Below, in pieces: positions 49,761 through 60,972 of a stretch of DNA of 64,000 nt. This DNA is from Zopfochytrium polystomum. Its lineage: Eukaryota > Chytridiomycota > Chytridiomycetes > Chytridiales > Chytridiaceae. Each line of letters opens with the position of its first letter. Position 1 is the first letter of the stretch. The notes under the pieces were generated by a model that saw nothing but the letters and a program-made list of their open reading frames with translations, ran no database searches and was not told the origin of the DNA. The stretch spans positions 124,001 to 188,000 of the forward strand of contig JAIVFJ010000087.1 in assembly GCA_025765615.1 (NCBI GenBank), written 5' to 3'. The position numbers were made by a program, and so were the translations under genes.

Positions 49761-49849
49761 CTTGAGCAACATTAAGTGCATTTTCGGAAGGTGGCTTCGA
49801 GCATCAGGTATAAAGTAAAACATTGTGTCGTTGACCAGCAGCAACTTCG

Positions 49850-50412
49850 ACTAGTTCTACTCTTCTTTCGCCGGGTTCGATCCTTTACGAGCGGATCCAA
49901 TGCGGCGGGAGACTCTTCGGGCACTCTTGGCCAAAGCTATTCGTCGCCAGGAGAAGTTTCCAGTTGTGCCTGGTGCAAATTGGAACACAACGAAACAAGT
50001 GCATGTACCTCACCTACAGCTCATTCATCACAATGGCCGTGCGACTTTGGGTTCGCACCGTCAGTCGCCGACTTCCGAGTTCGGCAAACGAGACAACTTA
50101 TCTTGGCAAAGCGAAGGAAAATTGAACGCCGTCGCGGTATGGAGGCGTGGGAGCCAAGGAAATAGATTTGTGGGTTTCAAGAACCCCACCCAAAGGGAGG
50201 ACCTAGGAAGAACACGTGGCGTACGTATACGCCTTTGCCCACCTCGTCCTCTCCCGTCACGGCTATATCCATACTGGCAGTGGCAGAAGCGGTGCGCCGG
50301 GAGGATGTGCACCTCCGTGTTCGGGAGAGGCTGGCGAAAGAGGCTGGGGCCGGCTGGAGGGTCAGGCCGTTCCGAACAAAAACCGGCGACCGACGAAGGT
50401 GTGCCTTTTTGA
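49850..50412 (+). pseudogene. TWEEHVA-family protein gene, decayed copy 1
   Basis: Matches the intact copy at 51777 in pieces and in changing frames: RRETLRALLAKAIRR, then KRRKIERRRGMEAWEPRK followed by a stop (TAG at 50163). Then comes DNA equivalent to the second TWEEHVA unit and the C-terminus in a shifted frame, ending GTGCCTTTTTGAGCTC as in the other copies. The middle third of the intact gene is deleted. Confidence 0.75.
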
Positions 50413-51040
50413 GCTCAGAGGTAGATTCCCTGGAGATCCTCCCGGCTTCACTCTCTCTTTGCAAGCCCGTTGGTCGTTTTTTCTTTATCCCACTGCTCCT
50501 GCTCTTCCCCTGTTTTGCCTAGTTATACTGATTTTTTGTTTTTGTTGTTTTGCAACTACATGTACTTCTTTGTCCAAAAGCTACCCTCCTCTTTCTCTTG
50601 TTTTCCTGAATCACAGCATTTTCTGAGTTACTAATACCTTCTTAGTTTGTTTTGTGTCACAACTATACTGTCCTGATTCTATCTTGTCGCCTGTCTTTCC
50701 ACCCTTTCAATTACATTGTAAAATTCAGTTTACATGTAATCGCGCTGGACCCCTCAATCTCGCACGCCACTTCTTCATTGACAGGCGAAGACATTAAGAC
50801 TGGTGCTTGTTCACTTTCATTTGAATCCTGACCTGGTCAATTTCTTCGCGACACGAAATAACCTCAAAAAGCATTTTGCAATGAAAGCTTTTTGAAAGAT
50901 CACGTGAAATGCACGGCCTGAAGCAGAAACAACGAAGAAGAAAAAAAGAAAAGAAAAAAAAAAGAAAAAAAAAGAAATTCAACCACTAAAGAAGAAAAAC
51001 ACAAATAAAGAGCCATTTCCTCCCAACCTCGCCACTCGAC
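50413..51040. other. 3' flank of decayed copy 1
   Basis: T-rich downstream DNA (GTTTTGCAACTAC, TCTTTGTCC) resembling 52840-53050 and 55200-55400, the 3' flanks of the other copies. An A-rich run is at 50935-50980. No gene is seen. Confidence 0.5.
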
Positions 51041-51330
51041 TCGCGCCTTCCTCGGTGCACAAAAAACGATTCCTTCTCTACCCTTCCACGGATACTCGGC
51101 AGCAGCCCTACTACCTTCGAGAACCGTTGGCAACCAAAACCCACACTGTGTCCATCACTCCGATACTGTGTTCATCCCATCCACCCTGTTTTGGTAAGCC
51201 CTCGCCTTGCATCTCCCAGCCCTTCGTCACTGGCTGCTTGCACACCCACTACCGACCCCCATCAAAGCGCACTGTCAGCTTCTTCCAGCACATAACTGCC
51301 AGTGTGACCCGCGCACAGTAGGCCTTCTCT
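51041..51330. repeat. Repeat-family upstream block, copy 2
   Basis: Words such as GGATACTCGGCAGCAG, TACCTTCGAGAACC, CACCCACTACCGACCCC and CTGTCAGCTTCTTCC recur with small changes at 54040-54240 before decayed copy 3. Confidence 0.6.
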
Positions 51331-51776
51331 TGTCCCGCCTGGCCGTGCGTGAGTTGCACTCTTAGTCGCGCGCTCGAACCTATCGCCGCGAAGCGAGATA
51401 GCTTTGTGGCAGCCAGCAGCCCATTGCGTTGGCCTCTCTTCCACCTGTCCTTCATCCCCAAGAGTCTGTCGCCCTTTGTGAGGGCGACCGCGTACCTCCC
51501 TCTCTCTCCACCGAGTCTCCATCGCACTCTCTCCTCTCGACCTAAGTTTCGCGCAAAACTGCGCTGAGCTGATCTAGATCAAAGGTTGTCCGGACTACCC
51601 AGCACTCCTATTGTATCCCCAATCTCTTTTAAACTCTCCGTCGCACGTGTAGCACTAACACCTTGGTTTACACCAAACACTCTAATTGTGTTCAATTTTT
51701 CCACCACGGTTGGAAATGGGTCGATGTCCGACCGTCCTGACCAGCCAAAACTTCACTAGTGGACTCCTGGCCTTCG

Positions 51777-52835
51777 ATGGGTTCGGTCTCTCGACTTCCC
51801 TTGCCAACGGATCCAGCGCGGCGGGAGACCCTACGGGCACTCGTAGCCAAAACTATTCGTCCCCACAAGCAGGTTCCTGTTGTACCTGATGCCAACAGAA
51901 ACGCGACTGTTACAACCCCCACCCGAAGGCCCAATAAAACAGAAAACCCTCTCGCCGGCAGGACACGAAAGTCCATCAAGATCTCCGCGGTTGGACTCCC
52001 TCCGCTCCGCAAAGAAGAATTTATGAGGCTGCTGGAGGAAGCACGAGAGAGAAATCGACTGCAAGAGAGCCGTGAATCCGCTCGACCTGCTGGGACGCCA
52101 GAGGGTACGCCAGTGGGAACGAAACAAGCACCTCCGCCTGCCCCACCAAGGCTCATCCGGCGCGATAGGCACGCGGTTTCCGGCTCCACCCCCGAGACGC
52201 CATCCTCCACTTTCGGGAGCCCTCTTCTCGCTCCGGTTGGCACCTCCAAGGCCGTTGAGCGAGTGAGGTCCAAGCCTCGAGCTCAGGCTCCGGTCGAAGC
52301 GAAAGGCGTAATTAGTGCCCCACCGGCCACCACCGCCACAGTCGGCGGGATGGTCGGCAGGACTGATGGAGGTGGTGACCGTCGAGGAGGTGTCGAGATG
52401 TGCAGACCGACAACGCGGAGAGCGTTGACTTGGGAGGAACACGTGGCACGTGCCACTCTTCGCAACCCAAAGTCTGCTTCCCCGCTCTCCGATATTGATG
52501 CCCTAGCAGCAAACGAGGCGCAGCGGCGAAAAATTGAACAACGTCGCGGTATGGAGGCGTGGGAGCCGAGGAAGCTGTCGTGGTGGGTTTCAAGAACCCC
52601 ACCCAAGGAGAGGACCTGGGAGGAACACGTGGCGTACGCCTGGGTTCGGAAACCCACCTCGTCCTCTCCCCTCACAGCAATATCTATACTGGCAGCGGCA
52701 GAAGCGGGGCGCCGGGAGGAAGTGCGCCTCCTTATGGAAAAGAGGCTGGCGAAGAAGGCTGGGACGCCTGGATCAGTGACGGAGGCGGCCGTTCCGCGGA
52801 AAAACCAGCAGTCGAATAAGAGAGTGCCTTTTTGA
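51777..52835 (+). CDS. Unrecognised TWEEHVA-repeat protein (intact family member)
   Basis: 352 aa from the first ATG (MGSVSRLPLPTDPARRETLR). An upstream exon cannot be excluded, as the frame extends a little further. Residues 1-60 include RRETLRALVAKTIRPHKQ. Next is a helical block AVGLPPLRKEEFMRLLEEAR, then a Pro/Ala-rich disordered linker. The C-terminal third has an internal repeat: RALTWEEHVARATLRNPKSA then SPLSDIDALAANEAQRRKI, and after RRGMEAWEPRKLSWWVSRTP a second unit RTWEEHVAYAWVRKPTSS with SPLTAISILAAAEAGRREEV. It ends AVPRKNQQSNKRVPF. No signal peptide or membrane segment. High Arg/Lys content would suit nucleic-acid binding, but I do not recognise the family. Two decayed copies flank it at 49850 and 54213. 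Confidence 0.68.
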   Translation: MGSVSRLPLPTDPARRETLRALVAKTIRPHKQVPVVPDANRNATVTTPTRRPNKTENPLAGRTRKSIKISAVGLPPLRKEEFMRLLEEARERNRLQESRESARPAGTPEGTPVGTKQAPPPAPPRLIRRDRHAVSGSTPETPSSTFGSPLLAPVGTSKAVERVRSKPRAQAPVEAKGVISAPPATTATVGGMVGRTDGGGDRRGGVEMCRPTTRRALTWEEHVARATLRNPKSASPLSDIDALAANEAQRRKIEQRRGMEAWEPRKLSWWVSRTPPKERTWEEHVAYAWVRKPTSSSPLTAISILAAAEAGRREEVRLLMEKRLAKKAGTPGSVTEAAVPRKNQQSNKRVPF

Positions 52836-53149
52836 GCTCTCAGGGTTTCAAAGCTTCCTCTGGATCGACGTTCCCTTCATCGACTGCTTTTTCATTTTTC
52901 TTCGTTTTTGTTTCGAGTTATCCTGTTTTTCAGTTTCCTTCTTTTTCCAACAGCTTCCGCCCCTCCTTTCATTTTGTTGATCTTGAGTTACAGTGTTTTC
53001 TGTTTCACTATGTTATGATGCAACCAACCTTACTTTTCTGACTGGCTATAAGCTGCCTCCGGTCTTTTGACTCTTCTGGTTCGTCTCAAGCAAGCTTTCG
53101 TTTCATTTTTCAGTTTATTAGCTCCTCAATCAATCAAGCCAATTCCCAA

Positions 53150-53234
53150 TCGGCCGAATCACCTTGACCCCACGTTTCGTGATTATTTGTGATGGTGGTG
53201 CGTGCGTGAGATAGAGAGAGAGATAGAGAGAGTG

Positions 53235-53280
<46 letters not shown>

Positions 53281-53345
53281 AAGAAAGAGAGAGAGAAAGA
53301 GAGGGAGAGTGAGAGAGAGAGAGGGTGTGTGTGTGTGTGAGTGCG
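53150..53345. repeat. GA-rich microsatellite block
   Basis: Interrupted GA repeats ending in a GT run, following CCCAATCGGCC..CTTGACCC. The same arrangement (CCCAATCGGCC, then GA repeat, then GTGT) occurs at 55455-55640 and, without the long GA run, around 49340-49400. Confidence 0.8.
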
Positions 53346-53720
53346 TGTGAGAGTGGGAACAAAAAAAGGCACCCGTGGTGTGCATGGTCTTTCTCCACTC
53401 CACACCCCGTCTGCATCTTGTCCCCCAAACTCTGCCCTGTTGCAAACCGCATCGAGTTGCACCCGACTTTACTCTTCGGGGGGGTGGCTGGCTTCCTCCA
53501 ATTCGATGGGAGCGATCTCGATGGGTAGGTCGGTAGCTTGCAGAGCTTTCCTCTGGTCCGCTTCTTCGGAGCGAGTCGCACGCTTAGCCGTGTCGTTCCG
53601 CCGCGAAAAGTGGCGCGTTCACTGCCGTCTATAACTATGGAGGGAATCTTGCAGACGATGTGTCGTTGCCGCCGTGCGGTGAATTATTGTCATGCCCTGT
53701 AACGGTATCATCAGCCCGAC
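53346..53720. repeat. Repeat-family 5' block, copy 3
   Basis: Second occurrence of the block at 49300-49760 (GCATGGTCTTTCTCC, GCATCTTGTCCCCCAAA, GAAAAGTGGCGCG, ATCATCAGCCCG), upstream of decayed copy 3. Confidence 0.6.
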
Positions 53721-54212
53721 CGTTCGGTTGTCTCCCATGTCGCTTTCGAAGACGTTCGACGATTTCCTCAGTGCACACTTGCAGCAATCGACCCTTGAGC
53801 AAGATTAATCACATTTTCGGAAGGTGGCTTGAGGTTTGACGATACAGTGGGAATACCGCGGGCTGAAGTTGAAGAGCCCTTTCTAGCTAAGCATCGGACT
53901 AGCACAGTTGCTATAACACGCTCTTTGCTACTCCGACGCGTAAGATTATTTCGACAGAACATCCGGGGGATGGCGCGACTCGAAGGTCGCCCGTTCCTCA
54001 AAACCTAGTGTGCCTTCCCAGAAAGAACTTTGGTGCGGACTCGCCACGGATACTCACGGCAGCAGTCCTACCTTCGAGAACCCAACCCAAACCACATCCA
54101 CATCCACCAGTGCTGACACCTGGCGCATCCGCGCCCTTATTCAGTAAGTCCTTGCCTAGCATTCACAACCCTTCCTGATAGGCTGCTGGCATACCCACCA
54201 CCGACCCCGTCG
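53721..54212. other. Between repeat block and decayed copy 3
   Basis: 490 bp. The right part (54040-54212) matches the upstream block at 51041. The left part shows no gene. Confidence 0.45.
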
Positions 54213-55170
54213 ATGGGCCCGTGCCTGTCAGCTTCTCTTCGGCCGCCTTCAGAGGGAGGATCCAGTACCTTCTCAAGCCAGCTCAAACTCGCCCTTTACA
54301 ACCCCGACCGACAGGATTATTCCCACAGAATGTCTCGTGGCACGCAGAACTGGTCACCAGGATCGCTGGAATCGGACTCCCACCTTCCCGTGAAAGAGAA
54401 TTTGTGAGGTTATTGGAGGAGGCGTGCGGCAAACACGCCTGCAACCGAGCAGCAAGTCCGCCCAGGCACTCGAACACTGGAGGCTAGGAAAGAGGCGCCC
54501 GTACCAGCCCCCCCAAAGCTTATCCGGCGCAATGGGCACGCGGCTTTCGGCTCCAACATCCAGACGCAATCCTCCTCTTTCGGCAGCCCACTTCTCGCCC
54601 CCGTTGGCAGCCCCAAGGCCGGTGAGCGAGCGAGGTCCAAGCCTTAGGCTCCGAGGTAGCGAGAAGCGGATTAACGTCCCGATCCGGAGGAGCACCATCT
54701 GCGACCAGTGCCGCCGGCGGGATGGCGCCACAACTGCGGGAGGTCGAGATCCGCCGACCGACCGAAAACGCGGAGAGCATTGACTTGGATGTGGCACGTG
54801 CCCTCGTCGCAACCCAAAGACTGCCACCCCACTCTCCGAAATTGATGTCCTAGCAGCAAACGAGGCGCGGAGGCGGAAAATTGAACAACGTCGCGGTATG
54901 GAGGCGTGGGAGCCGAGGAAGCTGTCGTGGTGGGTTTCAAGAACCCCACCCAAGGAGAGGACCTGGGAGGAACACGTGGCGTACCCCTGGGTTCGGAACC
55001 CACCTCGTCCTCTCTCCTTCCTGACAGCGGCCGAAGCGGGGCACCGGGACAATGTGCGCCTCCGTATGCAAGAGAGTCTGGCGAAAAAGGCTGGGACGGC
55101 TGGTCGATCAGTGATTGAGGCGGCCGTTCCGCGCAAGTACCAGCGACCAACGACGAGAGTGCCCTTTTGA
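54213..55170 (+). pseudogene. TWEEHVA-family protein gene, decayed copy 3
   Basis: The 5' part matches the intact gene (GLPPSREREFVRLLEEACG) but breaks frame several times between 54300 and 54860; the first TWEEHVA unit is damaged. From 54898 a clean frame gives MEAWEPRKLSWWVSRTP, RTWEEHVAYPWVRNPPRPLS, LRMQESLAKKAGTAGRS and an end RPTTRVPF. The second half could in principle make a 90-aa fragment. Confidence 0.72.
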
Positions 55171-55550
55171 GCTCTCAGAGTTCGGAAAGCCTCTTTATTT
55201 CATGCTGTGCCTAAGCTACACTACCTTTTCGCTTTTCGCTGTTTTGCAACTTCTTCCTTTGTCCAACAGCTCCCGCCGCTCCTCCTCTTTCCATTGCTAA
55301 TCCTGAGTTACGGTAATTTCTTAGTGTCACCACTTTTCGTTTTACCTTGCAACCAATCTTATTTTTCTGACTCTCCATCCCGTCCTTCTACTCTCAAGCT
55401 TTCGTTTCATTTACATAGTTGAGTCTGTTTAATAGTTCCTCAATCAATCAATCCAATTCCCAATCGGCCAAATTCGCGTAACTTGACCCATGTTGCGTGC
55501 AAATCCGGCTCCGAATATTTGTGATGGTGTGTGCGAGAGAGAGAGGGAGA

Positions 55551-55585
<35 letters not shown>

Positions 55586-56248
55586 GAGAGAGAGAAACAG
55601 AGAGAGAATGCCAGAGAGGCTTTGTGTGTGTGCATGTGTTTGTGTATTGGAAGAGAGTCACCGTCGAAAAAGTCTGGGACGGCTGTAGAACCAGTGGCGG
55701 AGGCGGTAGTCAAGCACACTCCTTTCTCTAACTAACCTTGATTTTCTGACCCTCCATCGAGCTGTCGCCTTGCTTTCAACTTTTGTTTTTCGCTTTACCT
55801 AGTAAGGTTGTGCCGTCCCTCAAGCTGTCGTTGCGGATGCCCCTTTATAAAACTCACTTTTTAAAGTTCGGCCATGTTCTCGGACCTTGACCCAACATTA
55901 AGTGCAACTCCGGCTTCATCGCTGTGGATAGCTTCCATTTTCACTTCACGTCCTATAATCTTGTTCGGCTTGGCGCAATACTCTCTCCCTGTACACGCCG
56001 AGTGCGGCTAAATAACCGTAGTTGACCAGGTTGTTGAATCCTCGTTGGCACAATAAATCATTCCCGCCCGAACAGCCGCTAGATATACATGTACTTGCGT
56101 AAAGTCCTGGGTCGGTGTTGCTGGCAACCGAATGTGATGGAAATTTTTGTTGGTGTGGCGTAGTCCCAGTTTTTTGAGCCGACGCCGCCGCGTCAGTGAA
56201 ACACGCCCACAGCGCATCGCCAGCCCACCCACCTGCCCTCGCTTCGCA
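55171..56248. other. 3' flank of copy 3, a fourth fragment and the Vps27 promoter
   Basis: 55440-55735 repeats the CCCAATCGGCC + GA repeat arrangement and ends with a short piece of the family's 3' end (AAAAAGTCTGGGACGGCTG..GAGGCGG..GTCAAG), so it is a fourth, heavily deleted copy. 55740-56248 is single-copy DNA with the promoter of the next gene; no TATA box is evident. Confidence 0.5.
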
Positions 56249-59234
56249 ATGAACTTTCTATTCACAAATCCATTCGACGACATCGTCGGTGAGTGCGTGG
56301 ATCGTGTCGGATGCTGGCCTCTCGCTCATATTAACCCTCGCTACGCTCGCTGGTCATCCTGGGGACAAACAAATCGACCGGCGACTCGCTGCGACAGAGA
56401 AGGCAACGTCCGAAAACCTACCGATTGGCAGCGATGACATCTTTAGCAACCTCGAGATCGCCGATAAGGTTAAATCTAAGGAAGTTCCTCCGAAAGAGGC
56501 AGCGCGGTCTTTAAAGCGGCGAATCAACCACAAAAACCCTAACGTACAGCTCCTCGCATTAAAGGTGGGACGGTCTGCCCATGCATTCTACTCATCAACG
56601 CTCACTCACAATGTGCTCCCATCGCATTGGATGCCTCCCAGCTGACGGATACGTGTGTTAAGAACGGCGGCCAGCACTTTCTCGTCGAAGTCGCTTCGCG
56701 CGAGTTTGTGGACAACCTCGTGTCACTTGCAAAGGCCTATTCAGGAACAGACCAAGCTGTGCGTCAAACGATTCTACGATTGCTGCAAACTTGGGCGATC
56801 GCAACGAAAGGAAAACGGGATCTGTCGTATCTGTGGGAAACATACGACTCGCTGAAACGAGAAGGCAAGTTTTGTTCGAACACGCTGAGATGGATTTTGA
56901 CGCCAACGCAAAGGCTTGCCTTTTCCTCCCGTTGAGGCGGGCGCGGCTGCCGCTGCTCTCGTGGATACTCAGACGGTAGGTTTCCATCCAATATTCCCAT
57001 TATTCTTCAATCTAAACACACTGATCATCTGCGCAGGCCCCGGAGTGGACAGACAGCGACATTTGCATGCGATGCCGAACTCAGTTTACGACGTTCAATA
57101 GAAAGCACCACTGCCGCAACTGCGGCCAGACCTTTTGCGGGACGTGCTCGTCGAAGTCTTTGCCGCTACCACATCTTGGCATCCACCACGAAGTACGCGT
57201 TTGCGACACCTGTCATTTCAAGTTGTTGAGCAAATCGCTGCCAACGTCTCCGAAAACTGCGAAACGAACTTCGACTGTTGCAAATTCAAGCTCTTCCACC
57301 GCAAATGCATCGTCAGCTGCTGAAATGGACGATCTGGAGAGAGCCATCGCAGAGTCTCTTGCTGAAGCAAACAAAGCTGCCGCTCGTCGCTCCACCGCGA
57401 AGAAAGCAACGCCAAAGCCGGCTATAAATACCAAGGCAGATGACTCCGAGGAAGACGAGGACTTGAAGGCTGCTATTGAGGCCTCCTTGAAAGAGCTCAA
57501 GCTCTCCGAAGAACGCAAGACCTCGTACCGCGCAAGCTCGTCCTTTTCATCGATCCCTCCGCCACCAAATCCAAACGAACTGACTCACATAGAAGTTGGC
57601 AATCTTAAACTGTTTGCGGATCTGGTGGAGAGGATGGAAGCCGATGTTCAGGCGAGAGGAATCGGTGTCATGCAACACTCTCAGATATCTGTAAGCTGTC
57701 TTCTCGGCACTCTCGATGTTTCCATAACTTTGGTGTTCAGGCTCTCTACTCTCAACTGTATGCACTGCAGCCGAAAATTATGTGGTGTCTCGCGGATCGG
57801 CAAGCGAAGTTTCGAAAAAGCGCCGAAACATCAGAAAAGGTTTCCTCTGCCATATCACTTTACGATCGCATGCTTCAGGAGAGAATGGCAGCGGCGTCGG
57901 GGTATGGCGGAAATTATTCCCGCGCCGGACCATTAGCGGCGGGATCTTTGCCAGGAAACGCAACGCCTTTTGGCGCGCCCTACCCAAACGCTGGACCGCC
58001 AGGGCCAGGTTATGGTGTACCCGATCAATATGTGGGATCTTATCAGACACCACAGTCGCAGCAAGCCCAGCCTTACCTCGTGTCGAATCAATCAGATGTG
58101 CCAGTGCCGTTCGGACCATCCACGACCCCCAATCAGTTCGTGCAGTCACAGCCGTACAGTGTACCACTGCAGCCAGCACCTCAGAACTATGAGCAACCAG
58201 CACCGAGGAATGGAGGGTACCAACTCGGACCGTACGGAAGCACTTCTCCACCTTCGCGCACCGACTCGTTTCCGCCCCCAAATGGCAATCTAACCTTGGA
58301 CCACAATGGCTCTGTATCTTTCGTGAACACTTCCATTCAACATCAACCGACGGGTCAGATGCAATACCAACACGCGCCGCAGCAACAGCAGCAGCAGCAC
58401 CAGCAGCAGCAGCAAACATATTCTCAAGCATCACAACCAGCTGTAACCGGTCAGCATTCGCAAATGTCACCGTTCCCAGCAGATCCTGGACACTCGTACG
58501 CACTCCAACAAGGCGGTGCCGTTCCCTCTTTACTGCAGCAAGCGCCTGTTGAGCCCAATTCAGCGATCCCACCAACAAACCCGCCCACTTCGTCCTACTA
58601 CCAACCTGGCCAGGCGGCTCAGGGCAGCTTTCCCCCTACTCAGCAATATGGCGTGCCGCCGTTGGCTCAGCAATCTCAACCACAGGTGGCGCAACCGCAG
58701 CCGCAAGCGCAACTGCTGCCGCAACAGTCCCTTCCGCAGGAACAGCACCCCGACCAACACCAGCAGCCGCCTGTTACAACTTACCAGGCCACCTACAACA
58801 ATTCGTCGCAGGTACCAACCCAGCTCCCGCCACCAGCCCAATACGCACCATCGGGTGCGACGGCCTTGCCATCTACCGCAGCGCAGTTCCCGCCGTCATC
58901 CCAGCAGCAGCTACAGCAAGGACATTACGCTCCGGCGTTGGGCGGATTCGACCAAATGCAACCGCAGCAGCAGCCTCAGCAGCAGCAGCAGCCGGCGCAA
59001 GGGTACCTTCCGGCACAACCGCAACTCCCGACATCTTTGCAGCAACCTCAGCATCCTCCATACCAACAGCAGCAACAACAGCAACAACAACAACAACAAC
59101 CGTACGCGCCGCCCCCGCAGCAAGTGGTGATGCAGCCACAGGCACAGCCGTTTGGACAGCAACCGCCGCAGCATGCGGGAATGGCTCCGCCGCAGTCGTC
59201 GGTGCAGAACGACCTGGCGCTGATTCAGTTCTAG
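56249..59234 (+). CDS. VPS27: Vps27/Hrs-type ESCRT-0 subunit (VHS, FYVE, UIM)
   Basis: Endosomal ESCRT-0 subunit that gathers ubiquitinated cargo at PI3P-containing endosomes. Six exons (56249-56288, 56398-56564, 56642-56864, 56914-56975, 57037-57690, 57741-59234) join to 2640 nt (879 aa). The VHS domain covers residues 1-150 ([53 protein letters not shown]). FYVE is at about 165-228 with [10 protein letters not shown], the RKHHCRNCG core that binds PI3P, and RVCDTC. Two ubiquitin-interacting motifs lie near 262-278 ([14 protein letters not shown]) and 302-320 ([14 protein letters not shown]). A helical core follows ([23 protein letters not shown]), then a Gln/Pro-rich tail of about 450 residues with long CAG/CAA runs. 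Intron 3 (56865-56913) is a GC-AG intron (donor GCAAGT); splicing it restores the conserved [10 protein letters not shown]. Confidence 0.93.
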
Positions 59235-60017
59235 GATGTTGTCTTCGCAGCCCTTGCAGAAGAAGTGAAACGGGCATTGAATCGTTGGAGCCACGTCGTT
59301 TTGGTGGGAGTGGCTTTTGAAGATGTATTAAGGAAGAATAGTCTGATTTTTTCTTGTTCTTTGTTGTTCTTGGTCTTGGGTTCTTGTGCCTTTTTTTTTT
59401 CTCTAATCGTTTTATTCCGTTACCACCCCTTGGCAATCGCTTTCGACTTCCTTCGTTAACCTCGTCTGCTTACCTTCAGTATGTGAACCCCTCCCCGCAC
59501 CCCCGCACCCTGCCCTCTTCTGCTTCTTTTCGTACAAGAGTCTACCCCTGCTTTGGCGAGCTAGAAGCTTGTTTGAGACTTACGCCTCGGAAAAAATACA
59601 CCTTTTTTGGAACGGTTGAGCGTTCGCGGCCAAAAAAAAAAAAAAAAAAAAAAAAACTTATTTAAAAAAAAGGCCTCCGTGCCACCCCCGCAAACATTCG
59701 ATTCCACCCAGTCGTTTCGCGACGCAATTGGACCAAGCGTTGCGTCAGGGGGGTTGCAAGAACGAAACGGGAAGGGAAGGATGCATTGCAGGGAAAAAGA
59801 GGAAACCAAGGCTGACCTCTGTTCCTGCTGTACACGATTGATAAATGCGCAAGTATCGTGATACGAGAAAGGGCAGTGGAGGTGGCTCGTCGATCGCAGG
59901 TCCGCCCGCCCTTGGGACTCGTGCTTGCTTGTTTGTTTGTTTTTTTCTGTTGTTTGTTGTGCTCTTCGGTGAAAACAAAACCAGCACAGGCAATCTCCGA
60001 GATGAGGGGGGGCGTCC

Positions 60018-60057
<40 letters not shown>

Positions 60058-60972
60058 GTCTGTCTCTCTCTCTCTGTCTCTCTCCGATCTCCCTGTCACT
60101 CCTTTCTCTCCACGAAAGCCAGTCCGCTCTGTTAAGCCGCAGTGCAGTCCCTCGGCACTGACCCCGCACGAGCCGGTTTAGTGGCATTGGGAAGGGCGAA
60201 CATGTTGCAAGCACGAAAAGAACAGAAGCAAATTTAGAGCAACAAACTGAAAAAAAAAAAAAAAAAAAAGGGCATATCTCGAAAGCAATGTGCCCGCGCA
60301 GGGGCCGAACAACAACAAAACGAAGGGAATTGGGAATAAAACGAAAGGACAAGGAGTATAACGGCTAGAGGCTGTGGGTCAAACTACTCGCAACACCGAA
60401 GCATCACCGCTTCGTCTTTCTCAAGCCACTTCAAAAAACTGGCGATTGGCAAGGAAAGGCTTGGGGAAAAAAATGAGAGAAACAAGAGAAAGAAAGAAAA
60501 AACAGGGCTGTGAAGATGGAGAACGCGAGGGTGGGAGGAGGGTGGGCAGGCAAAAGCAAAAGATGGAATGCAGAGGCTCATGAGCTGGTACGGCAGAAAA
60601 AAACTCGGTTGCCGAAAAAAAAAAAAAAAAAAAAAAAGAAGTCCCCAGCCAATTCCCACGAGGGGTATGTTCTTGGCAGGAAAGCAGACGGGAATTGGAT
60701 TGGGGGCGTTGGTGGGGGCCACTACGCCTTCAAGCGAGGAACAGTCCAAAAACTGTAACTGAAAAGAGACTGACAAAGACAAGGTGTGGTCGGTGGAGAG
60801 CGACAGCGTTGGGGGACGTGCACACAGAGACAGGCAGACACACTGATGCAAAAAAGGGAGCGCTCTACGGAATAAAACAAACAAAAACATGAGCAATAAA
60901 AATAAAAAATACCAAATTCGGTTCCCTGCTTTCAGCCTTCCACTCGCGATTTATCCACGGCGGTGCATCCTT
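59235..60972. other. Intergenic between convergent Vps27 and bHLH genes
   Basis: 1.74 kb. It holds poly-A runs (59631-59656, 60251-60269, 60617-60638) and a CT/TCTG microsatellite (60018-60087). It should contain both terminators. No gene is supported. Confidence 0.5.

Noticed and set aside
49860..49880. GGGTTCGATCC resembling a tRNA T-loop
   Set aside because: No matching acceptor, D-arm or anticodon stem could be folded around it, and it lies within a decayed TWEEHVA-family copy.
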